This document shows, in pieces, positions 17,983 through 27,436 of a stretch of 64,000 nucleotides of DNA. The notes beneath the pieces were generated by a model, which made no database searches, had not been told where the DNA came from, and saw only the letters and a program-made list of their open reading frames with translations. The first letter of the stretch is position 1. The number at the start of each line of letters is the position of its first letter. The position numbers and the translations under genes are program-made. Source of the stretch: JAWPMT01 sp965227935 (lineage in GTDB: Bacteria; Bacteroidota; Bacteroidia; Cytophagales; Cyclobacteriaceae); NCBI GenBank assembly GCA_965227935.1, contig CBDDGS010000019.1:186001-250000 (forward strand). Reading direction: 5' to 3'.

Positions 17983-18975
17983 ATGCAGATAAGAAACGAC
18001 TGGACCAAAGAAGAGATCCTAGAAATTCATAACCGACCTGTCCTTGATTTGATCTATGAGGCCGCCACGGTCCACCGCGAATTCAACGACCCCAGTGAGG
18101 TGCAGGTATGCACCCTGCTATCCATAAAGACTGGAGGGTGCCCGGAGGACTGCTCCTACTGTCCTCAGGCAGCACGTTATCACACAGATGTCAACGTCCA
18201 CAAGCTGCTGGATGTGGATGAGGTCTTAAATAAGGCCAGCGTGGCCAAAGAGAACGGCTCCACGAGGTTTTGCATGGGTGCCGCCTGGCGCGAGGTGCGT
18301 GACAATCGAGACTTTGATAAGGTCATCGATATGGTCAAAGGGGTCAATAGTCTGGGAATGGAGGTCTGTTGCACCTTGGGAATGCTGACAGAAGAGCAGG
18401 CCAATCGACTGAAGGAGGCCGGTCTCTATGCCTACAATCACAATTTGGATACCAGCGAGGAACACTACGAAGAGATCATCACGACTCGCACGTTTGATGA
18501 CCGACTCGACACCCTCGAGAATGTACGGAATGCCAACATCTCTGTATGCTCAGGAGGGATCATTGGCATGGGTGAGACAGTGGAAGATCGAATAGGGATG
18601 CTATATACACTTTCGAACCTGCCCGAGCATCCAGAGTCGGTCCCGGTGAATGCATTGGTGCCCGTGCCCGGGACACCATTGGAGGACCAGGAGCGCGTGT
18701 CCGTATGGGACATGGTGCGAATGATTGCAACAGCCCGAATCATCATGCCAAGGGCTCAGGTGCGTCTCTCCGCTGGTAGGGTCCGGATGAGCGTAGAAGA
18801 GCAGGCGCTGTGCTTCATGGCTGGAGCCAACTCCATCTTTGCAGGCGAGGAGCTGCTAACAACACCAAACCCTGACGTGGATCAGGACAAGGAGATGTTT
18901 CAGACCCTTAACCTCAAGCCGCGTGAGGCTTTCAAAGGAGCTGCGGCTGAGAAGTTTGAAATAAGCCAGGCCTGA
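17983..18975 (+). CDS. bioB: Biotin synthase
   Basis: A 330-residue radical-SAM enzyme that inserts sulfur into dethiobiotin. The 4Fe-4S motif CxxxCxxC is Cys53, Cys57 and Cys60 (GGCPEDCSYCPQ), with the family strings YNHNLDTSEEHY, CSGGIIGMGET and PVPGTPLE. The conserved Arg for the 2Fe-2S cluster is in VRLSAGRVRMS. Other bio genes are not in the window. It sits between sppA and a hotdog thioesterase gene in a closely spaced run, which is not an obvious biotin context. Confidence 0.97.
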   Translation: MQIRNDWTKEEILEIHNRPVLDLIYEAATVHREFNDPSEVQVCTLLSIKTGGCPEDCSYCPQAARYHTDVNVHKLLDVDEVLNKASVAKENGSTRFCMGAAWREVRDNRDFDKVIDMVKGVNSLGMEVCCTLGMLTEEQANRLKEAGLYAYNHNLDTSEEHYEEIITTRTFDDRLDTLENVRNANISVCSGGIIGMGETVEDRIGMLYTLSNLPEHPESVPVNALVPVPGTPLEDQERVSVWDMVRMIATARIIMPRAQVRLSAGRVRMSVEEQALCFMAGANSIFAGEELLTTPNPDVDQDKEMFQTLNLKPREAFKGAAAEKFEISQA

Positions 18976-18991
18976 TTTTAGGGGAGATTCT

Positions 18992-19432
18992 ATGGGAATC
19001 GAGGAACATTTCAGAAAGCTGGAACGGATGTACCTCCAGTCAAAGATCACGGAGGAGATTTACGAGACCACTCAAATTACGATTGGAAGCAAGACGGCCG
19101 AGATTACCCTGGATATCCAGGAGAAGTACCACCACGCCCTGGGTGCGATTCACGGTTCGATCTACTTCAAACTCCTGGATGATGCTGCTTTTTTCGCAGT
19201 CAATTCCGTTGTAACTGATAAATTTGTTCTAACTTCTAATTTCAGCCTCAATCTTCTTAGGCCAGAGAGCCAGGGGAAGCTCACAGCTCGGGGCGTTTTA
19301 AGGTTTCAGTCACGGAGTTTATTTGTGGCCGATGCTTCTCTCACCAATGAAAAAGGTCGGGAAATAGGATTTGGCACTGGCCATTTTATGAAGAGCAATA
19401 TCGATCTTACAGAAGAGATCGGTTACAAATAG
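18992..19432 (+). CDS. Hotdog-fold thioesterase, PaaI-like
   Basis: A 146-residue hotdog protein. ALGAIHGSIYFKLLDDAAFFAVNS is the typical PaaI/YiiD-type active-site region, with HG preceding the long helix and Asp residues in LLDDAA as the probable catalytic acid. SLNLLRPESQGKLTARG and DASLTNEKGREIGFGTGHF form the later strands. It probably hydrolyses an acyl- or aryl-CoA. The start is supported by GGGGAG at 18980-18985, six bases ahead of ATG. It follows bioB by 16 bp and precedes the aminotransferase by 7 bp. Confidence 0.85.
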   Translation: MGIEEHFRKLERMYLQSKITEEIYETTQITIGSKTAEITLDIQEKYHHALGAIHGSIYFKLLDDAAFFAVNSVVTDKFVLTSNFSLNLLRPESQGKLTARGVLRFQSRSLFVADASLTNEKGREIGFGTGHFMKSNIDLTEEIGYK

Positions 19433-19439
19433 CGACGAT

Positions 19440-20258
19440 ATGCATTGGTTTTATCTGGATGGACAATTTGTAGAAAGGGGAGACGCAAAGATCCCTGTGG
19501 AGCAGACGGGTATAGCACGGTCTTATGGAGTCTTTGACTTCTTTCGTACCGTCCATTCACAGCCTCGATTCCTTGAGGATTACCTGGCCCGATTTGCCAA
19601 ATCACAAACGTTTCTTGGTTTGTCTCGACAAGTGGAGGAGGCAGAGGTCATGGAGGCGATAACCGAACTTCAGCAACGAAACGGCTTTGATCATTCGAGC
19701 TTCAAGCTCATTTTACTGGGGGACGGTCCCGATGGTGCGGATGTTTATGATCCGTTGTTCATGGTACTGAACTTCCCTCTGTCCACACAACGCCCCGAAA
19801 GTGTGAAGCTAATTTCCCACGAGTACGTTAGGGATTTTCCCGAGATCAAGTCGCTCAACTATTTCACTTCTTTTTCGCTTACCCGCAAAAAGGCGGCTGC
19901 AGGGGCCTCGGAAGTGCTTTTTCACAAGGACGGAGTTGTCAGTGAAGCTTCTAGATGTAACGTGTTTGCGATTCGCGATGGTGAACTATGGACCCCGAAA
20001 GACAATATCCTTCGTGGCATCACACGCATGCATGTGATGCGCAGTGCCAAGCAACTCCTGCCCGTGAAGGAGGGGGACATGTCATTAGAAGACCTGGTGG
20101 CAGCCGATGAGGTCTTCATCACATCTACCACGAAAGACATAATGCCAGTCAGTCACATTGACGAGCATGTCATAGCCGACGGACGACCAGGGCCTTGGTC
20201 GCTCAGACTACAAAAGGTCTTTGCTGAATACTATCAGGACGGTGTGAAGGCAGTGTGA
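19440..20258 (+). CDS. Class IV aminotransferase (branched-chain / D-amino acid / ADC lyase family)
   Basis: A 272-residue fold-type IV PLP enzyme. The N-terminus FYLDGQFVERGDAKIPV, the GVFDFFRT segment, the Schiff-base Lys region IKSLNYFTSFSLTRKKA, the cofactor-binding EASRCNVFAI and LRGITRMHVM are all family features. The sequence does not decide between D-amino acid transaminase, IlvE-type and aminodeoxychorismate lyase. The typical IlvE signature is only loosely kept, so I leave it at family level. It lies 7 bp behind the thioesterase gene. Confidence 0.88.
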   Translation: MHWFYLDGQFVERGDAKIPVEQTGIARSYGVFDFFRTVHSQPRFLEDYLARFAKSQTFLGLSRQVEEAEVMEAITELQQRNGFDHSSFKLILLGDGPDGADVYDPLFMVLNFPLSTQRPESVKLISHEYVRDFPEIKSLNYFTSFSLTRKKAAAGASEVLFHKDGVVSEASRCNVFAIRDGELWTPKDNILRGITRMHVMRSAKQLLPVKEGDMSLEDLVAADEVFITSTTKDIMPVSHIDEHVIADGRPGPWSLRLQKVFAEYYQDGVKAV

Positions 20259-20320
20259 GGGAACAAAGCATTTCCTCCAGATGTATGCTATAATGAATAG
20301 ACAATAGTTAGGAGATGGAA

Positions 20321-21058
20321 ATGAACTGCGATGACAATGGCCTGTGTGCTCCTAAAGAGCTTGATCAGGATCAACCTGCGCAACCACTAAGAGATGACAT
20401 CAGGATCATCTACATAGGTGACCCCATGTGTTCGTGGTGTTGGGGTATTTCGAATCACCTGGCGATTATCACCAAACAATACAAGGAGCAATCGATAGGT
20501 TTTGAAATAATTGTCGGAGGGTTGCGTCCGGGGGGCGGCGATCCCTGGGATGATGATATGAAACACTTCCTCATGCACCACTGGAAGGAGGTCAATGCAC
20601 GCAGTGGCCAACCTTTTGGGTATCAACTATTCGATCTCGAAGAATTCCATTACGACACTGAGCCGGCGTGTCGCGCCGTGGTAACGGCCAAGCAGTTTCT
20701 GGATCAGGAAGGTGTATTGCGATTCTTTGAGGCCGTTCAGCGCAAGTTCTACGTTGACAATGAGGATCCGAAAGAGGTGACCTATTACGAGAGCATTTGC
20801 ACAGAGCTTGGTATTGCATTCAAGGACTTTGAGGCGAGTTTTGATACAACAGAGACGAGACAGCGAACGCGGTCCGAGTTTGAGCTCAATCGCCAATGGG
20901 GTGTCCGGGGATATCCTACGGTAGTATTGCAGGTCGATGGTAAGTTATATCTGGTGTGCAATGGATATGCTACCGCGGAGGTGATGAGCGAGCGGATAGA
21001 TCAGTTGTTGTCAGAAACGGGTAAGAAAATACCAACCATTCCCCAGCCTGAGTGCTAA
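20321..21058 (+). CDS. DsbA-family (FrnE-like) thioredoxin-fold protein
   Basis: About 245 residues with a thioredoxin-fold active site IGDPMCSWCWG (CSWC) near the N-terminus, as in the FrnE/DsbA-like group of cytoplasmic oxidoreductases; there is no signal peptide. WGVRGYPTVVLQVDGK contains the conserved cis-Pro. I prefer the ATG at 20321, because AGGAG ends exactly six bases before it; an ATG at 20315 overlaps that Shine-Dalgarno stretch. A second Cys pair (NCDDNGLC) lies at the very N-terminus. It probably handles disulfides in small molecules or proteins; the partner is unknown. Confidence 0.85.
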   Translation: MNCDDNGLCAPKELDQDQPAQPLRDDIRIIYIGDPMCSWCWGISNHLAIITKQYKEQSIGFEIIVGGLRPGGGDPWDDDMKHFLMHHWKEVNARSGQPFGYQLFDLEEFHYDTEPACRAVVTAKQFLDQEGVLRFFEAVQRKFYVDNEDPKEVTYYESICTELGIAFKDFEASFDTTETRQRTRSEFELNRQWGVRGYPTVVLQVDGKLYLVCNGYATAEVMSERIDQLLSETGKKIPTIPQPEC

Positions 21059-21063
21059 GGCAT

Positions 21064-21819
21064 TTACCTGACCTTCACCCATTTCCTAGCCAAGACCAGA
21101 CCCACCGTCAAAAACACTCCAAAATAGAGGAGACTGATGGCGATCAAGCCCACAGGGAGCGTCCCATGCTGATCAAAGTGCCCGAGTCCAAAAATTGGGA
21201 ACGCGAATGGAAAGTAGGAATGGGTCAATTCAAAATCATAGAGGAACTGGGCGAGCACAAACCCCATGATCCCTACAAGGAGGGGTATCATGAAGAGCCG
21301 GGAGACGTAGCTGATAAGAAACATTAGTCCGATGATAGGAAGGGAAGTCGCTATCGTTATAATGAAAAGCCGACCGACCATCGCCACCGGAAGCTCACTC
21401 AGTGAAAAAGGAAGTGCTGTCAAAATGGGGAGGAGTATCATCAGGGCCACGAAGGCCATGTGGGCGTTGACGAAGCTTAGGGTCAAGGCTAGAACCTTCG
21501 AAAGGTACAAATCGGGCTTTGATACAGGTAATGTGTGCAGGAGCTTCCAGGTTTCATTGCGCTCTTCTAAGAGATTGGATAGCGCACAAATGATGACCAA
21601 AAACATAGGCAACAGCAACCCCAGGATACCCTGATAATGAAAGCTGATCCATGAGGTCCAGTCTGAGACGGGACTGGATATTCCCAAATCCTGAGGTAAG
21701 AGATGAGCCAACACGGCGAAGCTGATATTCACAGCCACCGTACCGAATGTCAGCAGCCAGAATAGGCCGGTCCAGCGGATTTTGATGAGCTCCAATCGAA
21801 TGAGGCTAATCACCCACAT
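21064..21819 (-). CDS. ABC-2 type transporter permease
   Basis: A 251-residue membrane protein with six hydrophobic segments and the ABC-2 layout: an N-terminal helix after SLIRLELIKIRWTGLFW, then a large extracytoplasmic loop. NLLEERNETWKLLHTLPVSK is the cytoplasmic coupling region typical of bacitracin/lantibiotic-type immunity permeases. Its start overlaps the end of the ATPase gene by 14 bp, so the two form one exporter. The substrate is unknown; candidates include antimicrobial peptides or lipids. Confidence 0.87.
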   Translation of the reverse strand: MWVISLIRLELIKIRWTGLFWLLTFGTVAVNISFAVLAHLLPQDLGISSPVSDWTSWISFHYQGILGLLLPMFLVIICALSNLLEERNETWKLLHTLPVSKPDLYLSKVLALTLSFVNAHMAFVALMILLPILTALPFSLSELPVAMVGRLFIITIATSLPIIGLMFLISYVSRLFMIPLLVGIMGFVLAQFLYDFELTHSYFPFAFPIFGLGHFDQHGTLPVGLIAISLLYFGVFLTVGLVLARKWVKVR

Positions 21820-22714
21820 GCTGCATCATTTTCCAGTACACCGATTCGAGCGTAGGTTTTGTGGGCGTCAGTTCGTAGATGCCTATTCCTGCTGCCACTA
21901 AATTTCTCGTGAGCTCCGGGACACTATCTTGGGGGATTTGGAGGTCAATGCGTGCCTCCTCCATTTGAAAGGGGACCTGCATTGTTGTGAGCACCGATTC
22001 CGTGGCATCGGGGTCGCTGGTCACCAGTGTATAATGGCCCGTCAAGTCTTCCAGGAGTTGCTCTTTTGGTCCATGGAAGATGACCTTCCCCTCGCTGAGT
22101 ACCAGCATAGTGTCGCTGATTTTTTCCATTTCCTGTAGGATGTGGCTGGTCACAATGACCGTCTTGCCCTCCCTTGTCAGTTGCTTGATTAGGTGGCGTA
22201 TTTCCAGAATACCGCCAATGTCCAGCCCATTGATCGGTTCGTCCAGAATAACGACCTCAGGGTTACCAAGCAGCGCCATGGCGATACCGCTCCTTTGTCG
22301 CATGCCGGTGGAAAAGCCTGACATCCTTTTTCTGAGTATCGGCGCCAGTGATAGCCGGTCGACAATGTCCGCCACGGCTGTCGGTCCCAATTGCCGATAA
22401 TCAGCCAGCAATTTCAGATTTCGCTCAAGGCTCAAATGAGGATAGAAACCAGGTCGCTCGATCAATACTCCTATGCGCCTGTAAAGGTGCGAAGCTGCGT
22501 AAGAATGAAGGGGCTTGCCCTCAAGATGGATACTGTCCACTGACGGGAAAATCCCACTTAGCAGCTTCAGAAGTGTAGACTTACCGCTACCATTGTGTCC
22601 GAGAATGCCCAAAACCTCACCTCGATTAATGGTGAAGTCAACGTTGGTCAGAGCCAGTACCCCCTTCCGATATTGGAAGCTCAGTCCGTTGATGTCGAAG
22701 AGGGCATCGTTCAT
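21806..22714 (-). CDS. ABC transporter ATP-binding protein (ABC-2 exporter)
   Basis: A 302-residue ATPase. Walker A GHNGSGKST, a divergent signature GFSTGMRQRSGIA in place of LSGGQ (usual for this DrrA/BcrA-like branch), Walker B VVILDEPINGLD and the switch His in IVTSHILQEME are present. A C-terminal extension of about 80 residues follows, as in bacitracin-resistance-type ATPases. The permease gene overlaps its 3' end. It is 13 bp downstream of the acyl-CoA ligase gene and may be transcribed with it. Confidence 0.92.
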   Translation of the reverse strand: MNDALFDINGLSFQYRKGVLALTNVDFTINRGEVLGILGHNGSGKSTLLKLLSGIFPSVDSIHLEGKPLHSYAASHLYRRIGVLIERPGFYPHLSLERNLKLLADYRQLGPTAVADIVDRLSLAPILRKRMSGFSTGMRQRSGIAMALLGNPEVVILDEPINGLDIGGILEIRHLIKQLTREGKTVIVTSHILQEMEKISDTMLVLSEGKVIFHGPKEQLLEDLTGHYTLVTSDPDATESVLTTMQVPFQMEEARIDLQIPQDSVPELTRNLVAAGIGIYELTPTKPTLESVYWKMMQHVGD

Positions 22715-22727
22715 CGAAGGACTCGCA

Positions 22728-24278
22728 TTAAGCCTGGACCCGAAGCTCCTTTTTCAGGATTTTACCCGTTGCAGTCATTGGCAGGGCCGACATGAATTCA
22801 ATCACCCGTGGGTATTTGTAGTCAGCCAGCTTGGACTTCGTGAAGTCACGGATTTCATCGGCTGTTGCCTGCTTTCCTTCTTTCAATACCACACATGCTT
22901 TTATTTCCTCGCCGTATTGCTCGTCGGGGACGCCGATCACGGCTACGAGCGACACCGCCTCGTGCGTAGCCATTACTTCCTCCACTTCCCGTGGATAGAC
23001 ATTGAGTCCGCCTCTGATGATCATGTCTTTTGTGCGATCCACAATGAAGAAGAACCCGTCCTCGTCTTTGATCGCCACATCTCCGGAATGAAGCCATCCG
23101 TTTTTGATCGTTTCGGCAGTAGCCTGTGGGTTATTGTAGTAGCCTTTCATGACATTGTGCCCCTTGTATAGCAGTTCACCTTTTTCGCCCACAGCTGCTT
23201 CTTCGCCATTTTCTGTGACAACCTTCACTTGTACGCCCCAAACTGGTGTGCCAATCGACCCGGGTTTCCTACCTACATCCAGTTGATTGAAAGTGACCAC
23301 AGGGGACCCTTCAGACATGCCATACCCTTCGATAATTGGCACATTGAAGCGTTTTTCGAAATCTTCTAGAATCTGTACAGGCAGTGAGGCTCCTCCGGAT
23401 ACTGCAGACTTTAGATTAGCGGCAATGGCCCCATAGTCAAACTTGTCTTCGGTATAATTCAATAACCCCCAGTACATGGTGGGAACTCCGGCAAACACCG
23501 TCACTTTGTGCTTTTGCATCAATCCGAAGACAGCTTCTGCATCGAAACGTGGTAGCAGGACGCTATGCAGACCCTCGTATACACCAGCGGTCAGCTGCAC
23601 GGTAGCAGCGAAGATGTGGAAGAGTGGGAGTACAATCAGCTGCGTGTCGTCTTTGGTGGAGCTCAGCAAATCCCGCGAAAGAATACTGTTAAATAAGATG
23701 TTGGAATGCGTCAGCTCTGCGCCTTTGGGCCGGCCGGTAGTTCCGGACGTATAGATAATGAGTGCCGTGTCATCGGCGCTTGTCATGACTGAATCAAAAA
23801 AGTGTGACTGCCCTTGCATTAGCGAGCCAAGGGTAGCTGTGCCATCTATAGGGGAGGGCATTTCCGGTTTCGGCATGATCATGTAGAAGTGTTCGCAGCC
23901 CGCGGATGCCTGAAATCCTGCATGGCCCATTCGGCCCATGGGAAGCTCGTCAGTACCAACAAAACAGAAGTAGGCCTTTGCTTGGCTATCCTGCAGGTGA
24001 TAGGCGATCTCATCTTCCTTCAGTAAGACACTCAATGGGACGACCGTGGCGCCAGCTTTCAGGATCCCGAAGTAGATGATCGGGAAATAGGGGAGATTCA
24101 GGCAGCTAAGCGCCACTTTATCTCCTTGTTGGATTCCGGCCGCCACAAGGCCGTTAGCTACCTGGTTAGCTGCGCCATTGATTTGCGCATAGTTCAAGGT
24201 AGTGTCCATGAAGGTGAAGGCGGGGCTTGTTGGGTAGCGAAAGGCGCTATCTTCCAGGATAACGGATAGGTTAAGCAT
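22728..24278 (-). CDS. Long-chain acyl-CoA synthetase-like AMP-forming ligase
   Basis: A 516-residue member of the ANL superfamily. The phosphate-binding loop IIYTSGTTGRPKGAELTHSN, the GYGMSEGSPV acid region, the hinge Asp in LHSGDVAIKDEDGFFFIVDR, GGLNVYPREVEE and the catalytic Lys in TATGKILKKEL are all intact. It should activate a fatty acid to its CoA thioester through an acyl-AMP. It is divergent from the GH32 gene; the CoA-transferase genes further along also handle acyl-CoAs, but a direct link is only inference. Confidence 0.9.
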   Translation of the reverse strand: MLNLSVILEDSAFRYPTSPAFTFMDTTLNYAQINGAANQVANGLVAAGIQQGDKVALSCLNLPYFPIIYFGILKAGATVVPLSVLLKEDEIAYHLQDSQAKAYFCFVGTDELPMGRMGHAGFQASAGCEHFYMIMPKPEMPSPIDGTATLGSLMQGQSHFFDSVMTSADDTALIIYTSGTTGRPKGAELTHSNILFNSILSRDLLSSTKDDTQLIVLPLFHIFAATVQLTAGVYEGLHSVLLPRFDAEAVFGLMQKHKVTVFAGVPTMYWGLLNYTEDKFDYGAIAANLKSAVSGGASLPVQILEDFEKRFNVPIIEGYGMSEGSPVVTFNQLDVGRKPGSIGTPVWGVQVKVVTENGEEAAVGEKGELLYKGHNVMKGYYNNPQATAETIKNGWLHSGDVAIKDEDGFFFIVDRTKDMIIRGGLNVYPREVEEVMATHEAVSLVAVIGVPDEQYGEEIKACVVLKEGKQATADEIRDFTKSKLADYKYPRVIEFMSALPMTATGKILKKELRVQA

Positions 24279-24380
24279 GGTAAGTCAATGTTGTTGAAAG
24301 CAACAGGAATATACAGATCGAAATCATGCCTAAGAAGCATTCACCATGAATTTGATTATTTTACCCATGCTTTTTTGCGT

Positions 24381-25955
24381 ATGAAGAGAACGAGCTATTT
24401 CCCAGCGACCTTGGTCATGGCCTGGCTGTTGTATTCCTGCACTACTGGAGGCGAGGCAACGACCGCGGACCTTGATCGCCCAGCATACCTGCCACAGGAT
24501 TCTGTCTATGCTGATGCCCATCGCCCGCAATACCACTTTTCACCAGCCAGCCAGTGGATGAACGACCCAAATGGTATGGTCTATTTTGATGGTGAGTACC
24601 ATCTCTTTTACCAGTATCATCCGCACAGCACGGTCTGGGGACCCATGCATTGGGGACATGCAGTAAGTACCGATTTGGTCAATTGGGAGCACCTGCCTAT
24701 CGCTTTGTATCCTGATAGTCTCGGCTACATCTTCTCGGGTAGCGCTGTCGCCGATTGGAACAATACTTCCGGGTTTGGGACTGCGGATTCCACAGCACTT
24801 GTCGCCATATTCACTTATCATCATCCTGAGACGACCCTTCAGACGCAGGCGATTGCTTTTAGTACGGACAGAGGAAGGACATGGACAAAATATGAGGGCA
24901 ACCCCGTCTTGCCCAATCCTGGGGTTCCGGACTTCCGTGATCCCAAGGTTTTCTGGCATGACGAGAGCAGCCAATGGATCATGATCCTGGCTGAAGGTTC
25001 ACAGGTGGGACTGTATGGGTCGCCTGATCTGAAGAGCTGGGAGGCGCTGAGCAAGTTTGGAGCTGATGAAGGCAGTCACCTTGGCGTATGGGAGTGCCCG
25101 GATCTTTTTCCACTAACAGACATCGGGGGCAATCGGCGATGGGTGATGCTGGTATCGATAGGTACTGGAGGGCCGATGGGATCTGCTACACAGTACTTCG
25201 TCGGGCAATTTGATGGTAGTGAATTTGTCAATGACAACGAACCGGACAGAGTGATGTGGCTAGACCACGGCAAGGACAATTACGCAGGCGTTACGTGGTC
25301 TGACGTCGATACCGACGACGGTCGAAGGATCTTTCTCGGCTGGATGAGCAATTGGCAGTATGCCAATCAGGTGCCGACAGAGAAGTGGAGGAGTGCCATG
25401 ACGCTTCCGCGGATCCTGGCCCTTTACAGGACAAGGGAAGGATTTAAGGTGGCGTCGAGACCCGTGGCGGAAACCTCGAATCTTCGGGTCGATAGTCTTC
25501 AGGTGGATAGAACCCTTCTGTCCGACGGGGGCTCCTGGAATCAGGGATTCCCATCCGATAGTGCACTCCTAAACCTGGAACTGGTGCTCTCAGATGTCAC
25601 CCGACAGGGGTTTGGCTGGGAACTGATGTTTGAAAATGACCTTGAGGAGTACATCGCTATTGGTTTTGATGGTGACACGAAACGCTACTACATTGATCGA
25701 ACCGAGTCGGGAAGGCAGGATTTTTCTGAGGACTTTGCTGGCACGCACTATGCAGACCGAATCTCTGAGGAGCGCCAGATTTTTTTGAGCATTTGGCTGG
25801 ACCGGTCGGGTATAGAGGTTTTTGCGGATAATGGTACAGTTGTCATGACAGAGCTGTTTTTCCCGAGTAAGCCCTACAATTGGTTGACATTTGAGACAGG
25901 AGACAACCCCATACTGATCGAGGGGAATATTTTTCAGTTATCATCAATTTGGTGA
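24381..25955 (+). CDS. Glycoside hydrolase family 32 lipoprotein (fructanase / levanase type)
   Basis: A 524-residue predicted lipoprotein (signal ending LLYSC, Cys20); the ATG at 24381 is chosen for this, although the frame is open to 24288. The five-bladed propeller carries the GH32 triad: nucleophile Asp62 in WMNDPNG, the transition-state RDP motif at 186-188 (FRDPKVF) and acid/base Glu238 in WECPDLF. The C-terminal 150 residues form the beta-sandwich (IEVFADNGTVVMTE). It should release fructose from levan, inulin or sucrose at the cell surface. No SusC/SusD pair or fructokinase is adjacent, so this is not a complete fructan utilisation locus. Confidence 0.93.
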   Translation: MKRTSYFPATLVMAWLLYSCTTGGEATTADLDRPAYLPQDSVYADAHRPQYHFSPASQWMNDPNGMVYFDGEYHLFYQYHPHSTVWGPMHWGHAVSTDLVNWEHLPIALYPDSLGYIFSGSAVADWNNTSGFGTADSTALVAIFTYHHPETTLQTQAIAFSTDRGRTWTKYEGNPVLPNPGVPDFRDPKVFWHDESSQWIMILAEGSQVGLYGSPDLKSWEALSKFGADEGSHLGVWECPDLFPLTDIGGNRRWVMLVSIGTGGPMGSATQYFVGQFDGSEFVNDNEPDRVMWLDHGKDNYAGVTWSDVDTDDGRRIFLGWMSNWQYANQVPTEKWRSAMTLPRILALYRTREGFKVASRPVAETSNLRVDSLQVDRTLLSDGGSWNQGFPSDSALLNLELVLSDVTRQGFGWELMFENDLEEYIAIGFDGDTKRYYIDRTESGRQDFSEDFAGTHYADRISEERQIFLSIWLDRSGIEVFADNGTVVMTELFFPSKPYNWLTFETGDNPILIEGNIFQLSSIW

Positions 25956-25994
25956 GACACTTTTGATTGCTTGATTGCTTAACTTCAGAGGCGT

Positions 25995-26693
25995 ATGAAT
26001 AAGGTGGTAGAAAATGCTGCTGAGGCCATTAATGGTATTGAGGACAATATGACGCTCATGCTTGGCGGCTTTGGTCTATGCGGAATCCCCGAGCGATGCA
26101 TTCAGGCGCTTGTAGATTCGGGTGTACAGGGTCTTACCTGCATATCTAACAATGCGGGTGTGGATGATTTCGGGTTAGGCCTCCTGCTTCAGAAGCGTCA
26201 AATTAAAAAGATGATATCGTCGTATGTGGGTGAGAACGATGAGTTCGAGCGCCAGATGCTCAGCGGGGAGTTAGAAGTGGATTTGATCCCGCAGGGATCA
26301 TTGGCCGAGAGATGCAGGGCTGGAGGGGCTGGTATACCGGCATTTTTTACTCCGGCGGGTTATGGCACGGAGGTCGCGGAAGGCAAGGAGGTGAGGGTCT
26401 TCAATGGTAAGCCTCATATCCTGGAGAGTGCCCTAACTGCGGACTTTGCCATTGTCAAAGCATGGAAAGGGGATACCAGGGGCAATCTCGTTTACAAATA
26501 CACGGCTCGAAACTTCAATCCCGTGATGGCGATGGCCGGAAAGATAACCATCGCTGAAGTCGAGGAACTCGTGGAGCCCGGCACGCTGGATCCTAATACG
26601 ATCCACACGCCCGGCATCTTCGTACAGCGGATTTTCCAGGGTGATCACTACGAGAAAAGGATTGAACAAAGGACAGTAAGCCAAAGACCATAA
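25995..26693 (+). CDS. scoA: 3-oxoacid CoA-transferase subunit A
   Basis: A 232-residue alpha subunit of a class I CoA-transferase. LGGFGLCGIPERCIQAL, NNAGVDDFGLGLLL, YVGENDEFERQMLSGELE and FFTPAGYGTEVAEGKE are standard signatures. With the beta subunit it moves CoA between succinyl-CoA and acetoacetate or a similar oxoacid. The gene is followed after 4 bp by subunit B. It may be co-expressed with GH32 (39 bp upstream), but that would be an unusual pairing. Confidence 0.93.
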   Translation: MNKVVENAAEAINGIEDNMTLMLGGFGLCGIPERCIQALVDSGVQGLTCISNNAGVDDFGLGLLLQKRQIKKMISSYVGENDEFERQMLSGELEVDLIPQGSLAERCRAGGAGIPAFFTPAGYGTEVAEGKEVRVFNGKPHILESALTADFAIVKAWKGDTRGNLVYKYTARNFNPVMAMAGKITIAEVEELVEPGTLDPNTIHTPGIFVQRIFQGDHYEKRIEQRTVSQRP

Positions 26694-26697
26694 GCTC

Positions 26698-27351
26698 ATG
26701 CTGGATAAAGAAGGAATCGCCAAAAGAATAGCACAGGAGCTCCGGGATGGCTGGTATGTCAATTTGGGCATTGGGATACCCACGTTGGTAGCGAACTACG
26801 TACCTCCAGGTATCAGCATAGAATTGCAATCGGAGAACGGTGTTCTGGGTATGGGACCCTTCCCCTATGATGAAGACGTGGATGCCGACCTGATCAACGC
26901 TGGCAAACAGACAGTTACATTGCAGCCAGGGGCATGTATTTTTGATTCAGCTACTTCTTTTGCGATGATTAGAGGGCAGCATGTGCAATTAACGGTTTTG
27001 GGTGCGATGGAGGTGGCAGATAATGGTGATATTGCCAACTGGAAGATCCCCGGTAGAATGGTCAAAGGAATGGGCGGGGCCATGGATTTGGTAGCATCCG
27101 CTGAAAACATCATTGTGGCAATGATGCATACCAATAAGAAGGGAGAATCAAAGCTACTGCCAAAATGTACTCTTCCCATCACTGGCGTGAAGTGCGTCAA
27201 GAAGGTAGTTACCAATATGGCCGTTATGGATATTACCGATGACGGTTTTAAATTGATAGAACGTGCGCCGGGTGTCTCAGTAGATGACATTAGAGCGGCC
27301 ACAGCCGGCCGGCTGGTGGTAGATGGTGACATACAAGAGATGTCGCTATAG
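26698..27351 (+). CDS. scoB: 3-oxoacid CoA-transferase subunit B
   Basis: A 217-residue beta subunit. The catalytic Glu is in LQSENGVLGMGP, the residue that forms the CoA thioester intermediate; GIGIPTLVANYVP lies before it, and GAMEVADNGDIANWKIPG and GMGGAMDLVA after. Length is normal. With scoA it forms a complete transferase, probably for ketone-body-like or branched oxoacid breakdown. Confidence 0.94.
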   Translation: MLDKEGIAKRIAQELRDGWYVNLGIGIPTLVANYVPPGISIELQSENGVLGMGPFPYDEDVDADLINAGKQTVTLQPGACIFDSATSFAMIRGQHVQLTVLGAMEVADNGDIANWKIPGRMVKGMGGAMDLVASAENIIVAMMHTNKKGESKLLPKCTLPITGVKCVKKVVTNMAVMDITDDGFKLIERAPGVSVDDIRAATAGRLVVDGDIQEMSL

Positions 27352-27436
27352 GTAGGGAGCACCGAGAGGTATCATTGCCTGAGCCCATCGTACGTATTTT
27401 TTTTATGAGGTCGAAACACTTTTAATCAGCTTGAAA

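Noticed and set aside
25956..25994. A short direct repeat (TTGATTGC twice) between GH32 and scoA
   Set aside because: Only two 8-bp units, with no clear regulatory context; likely chance.
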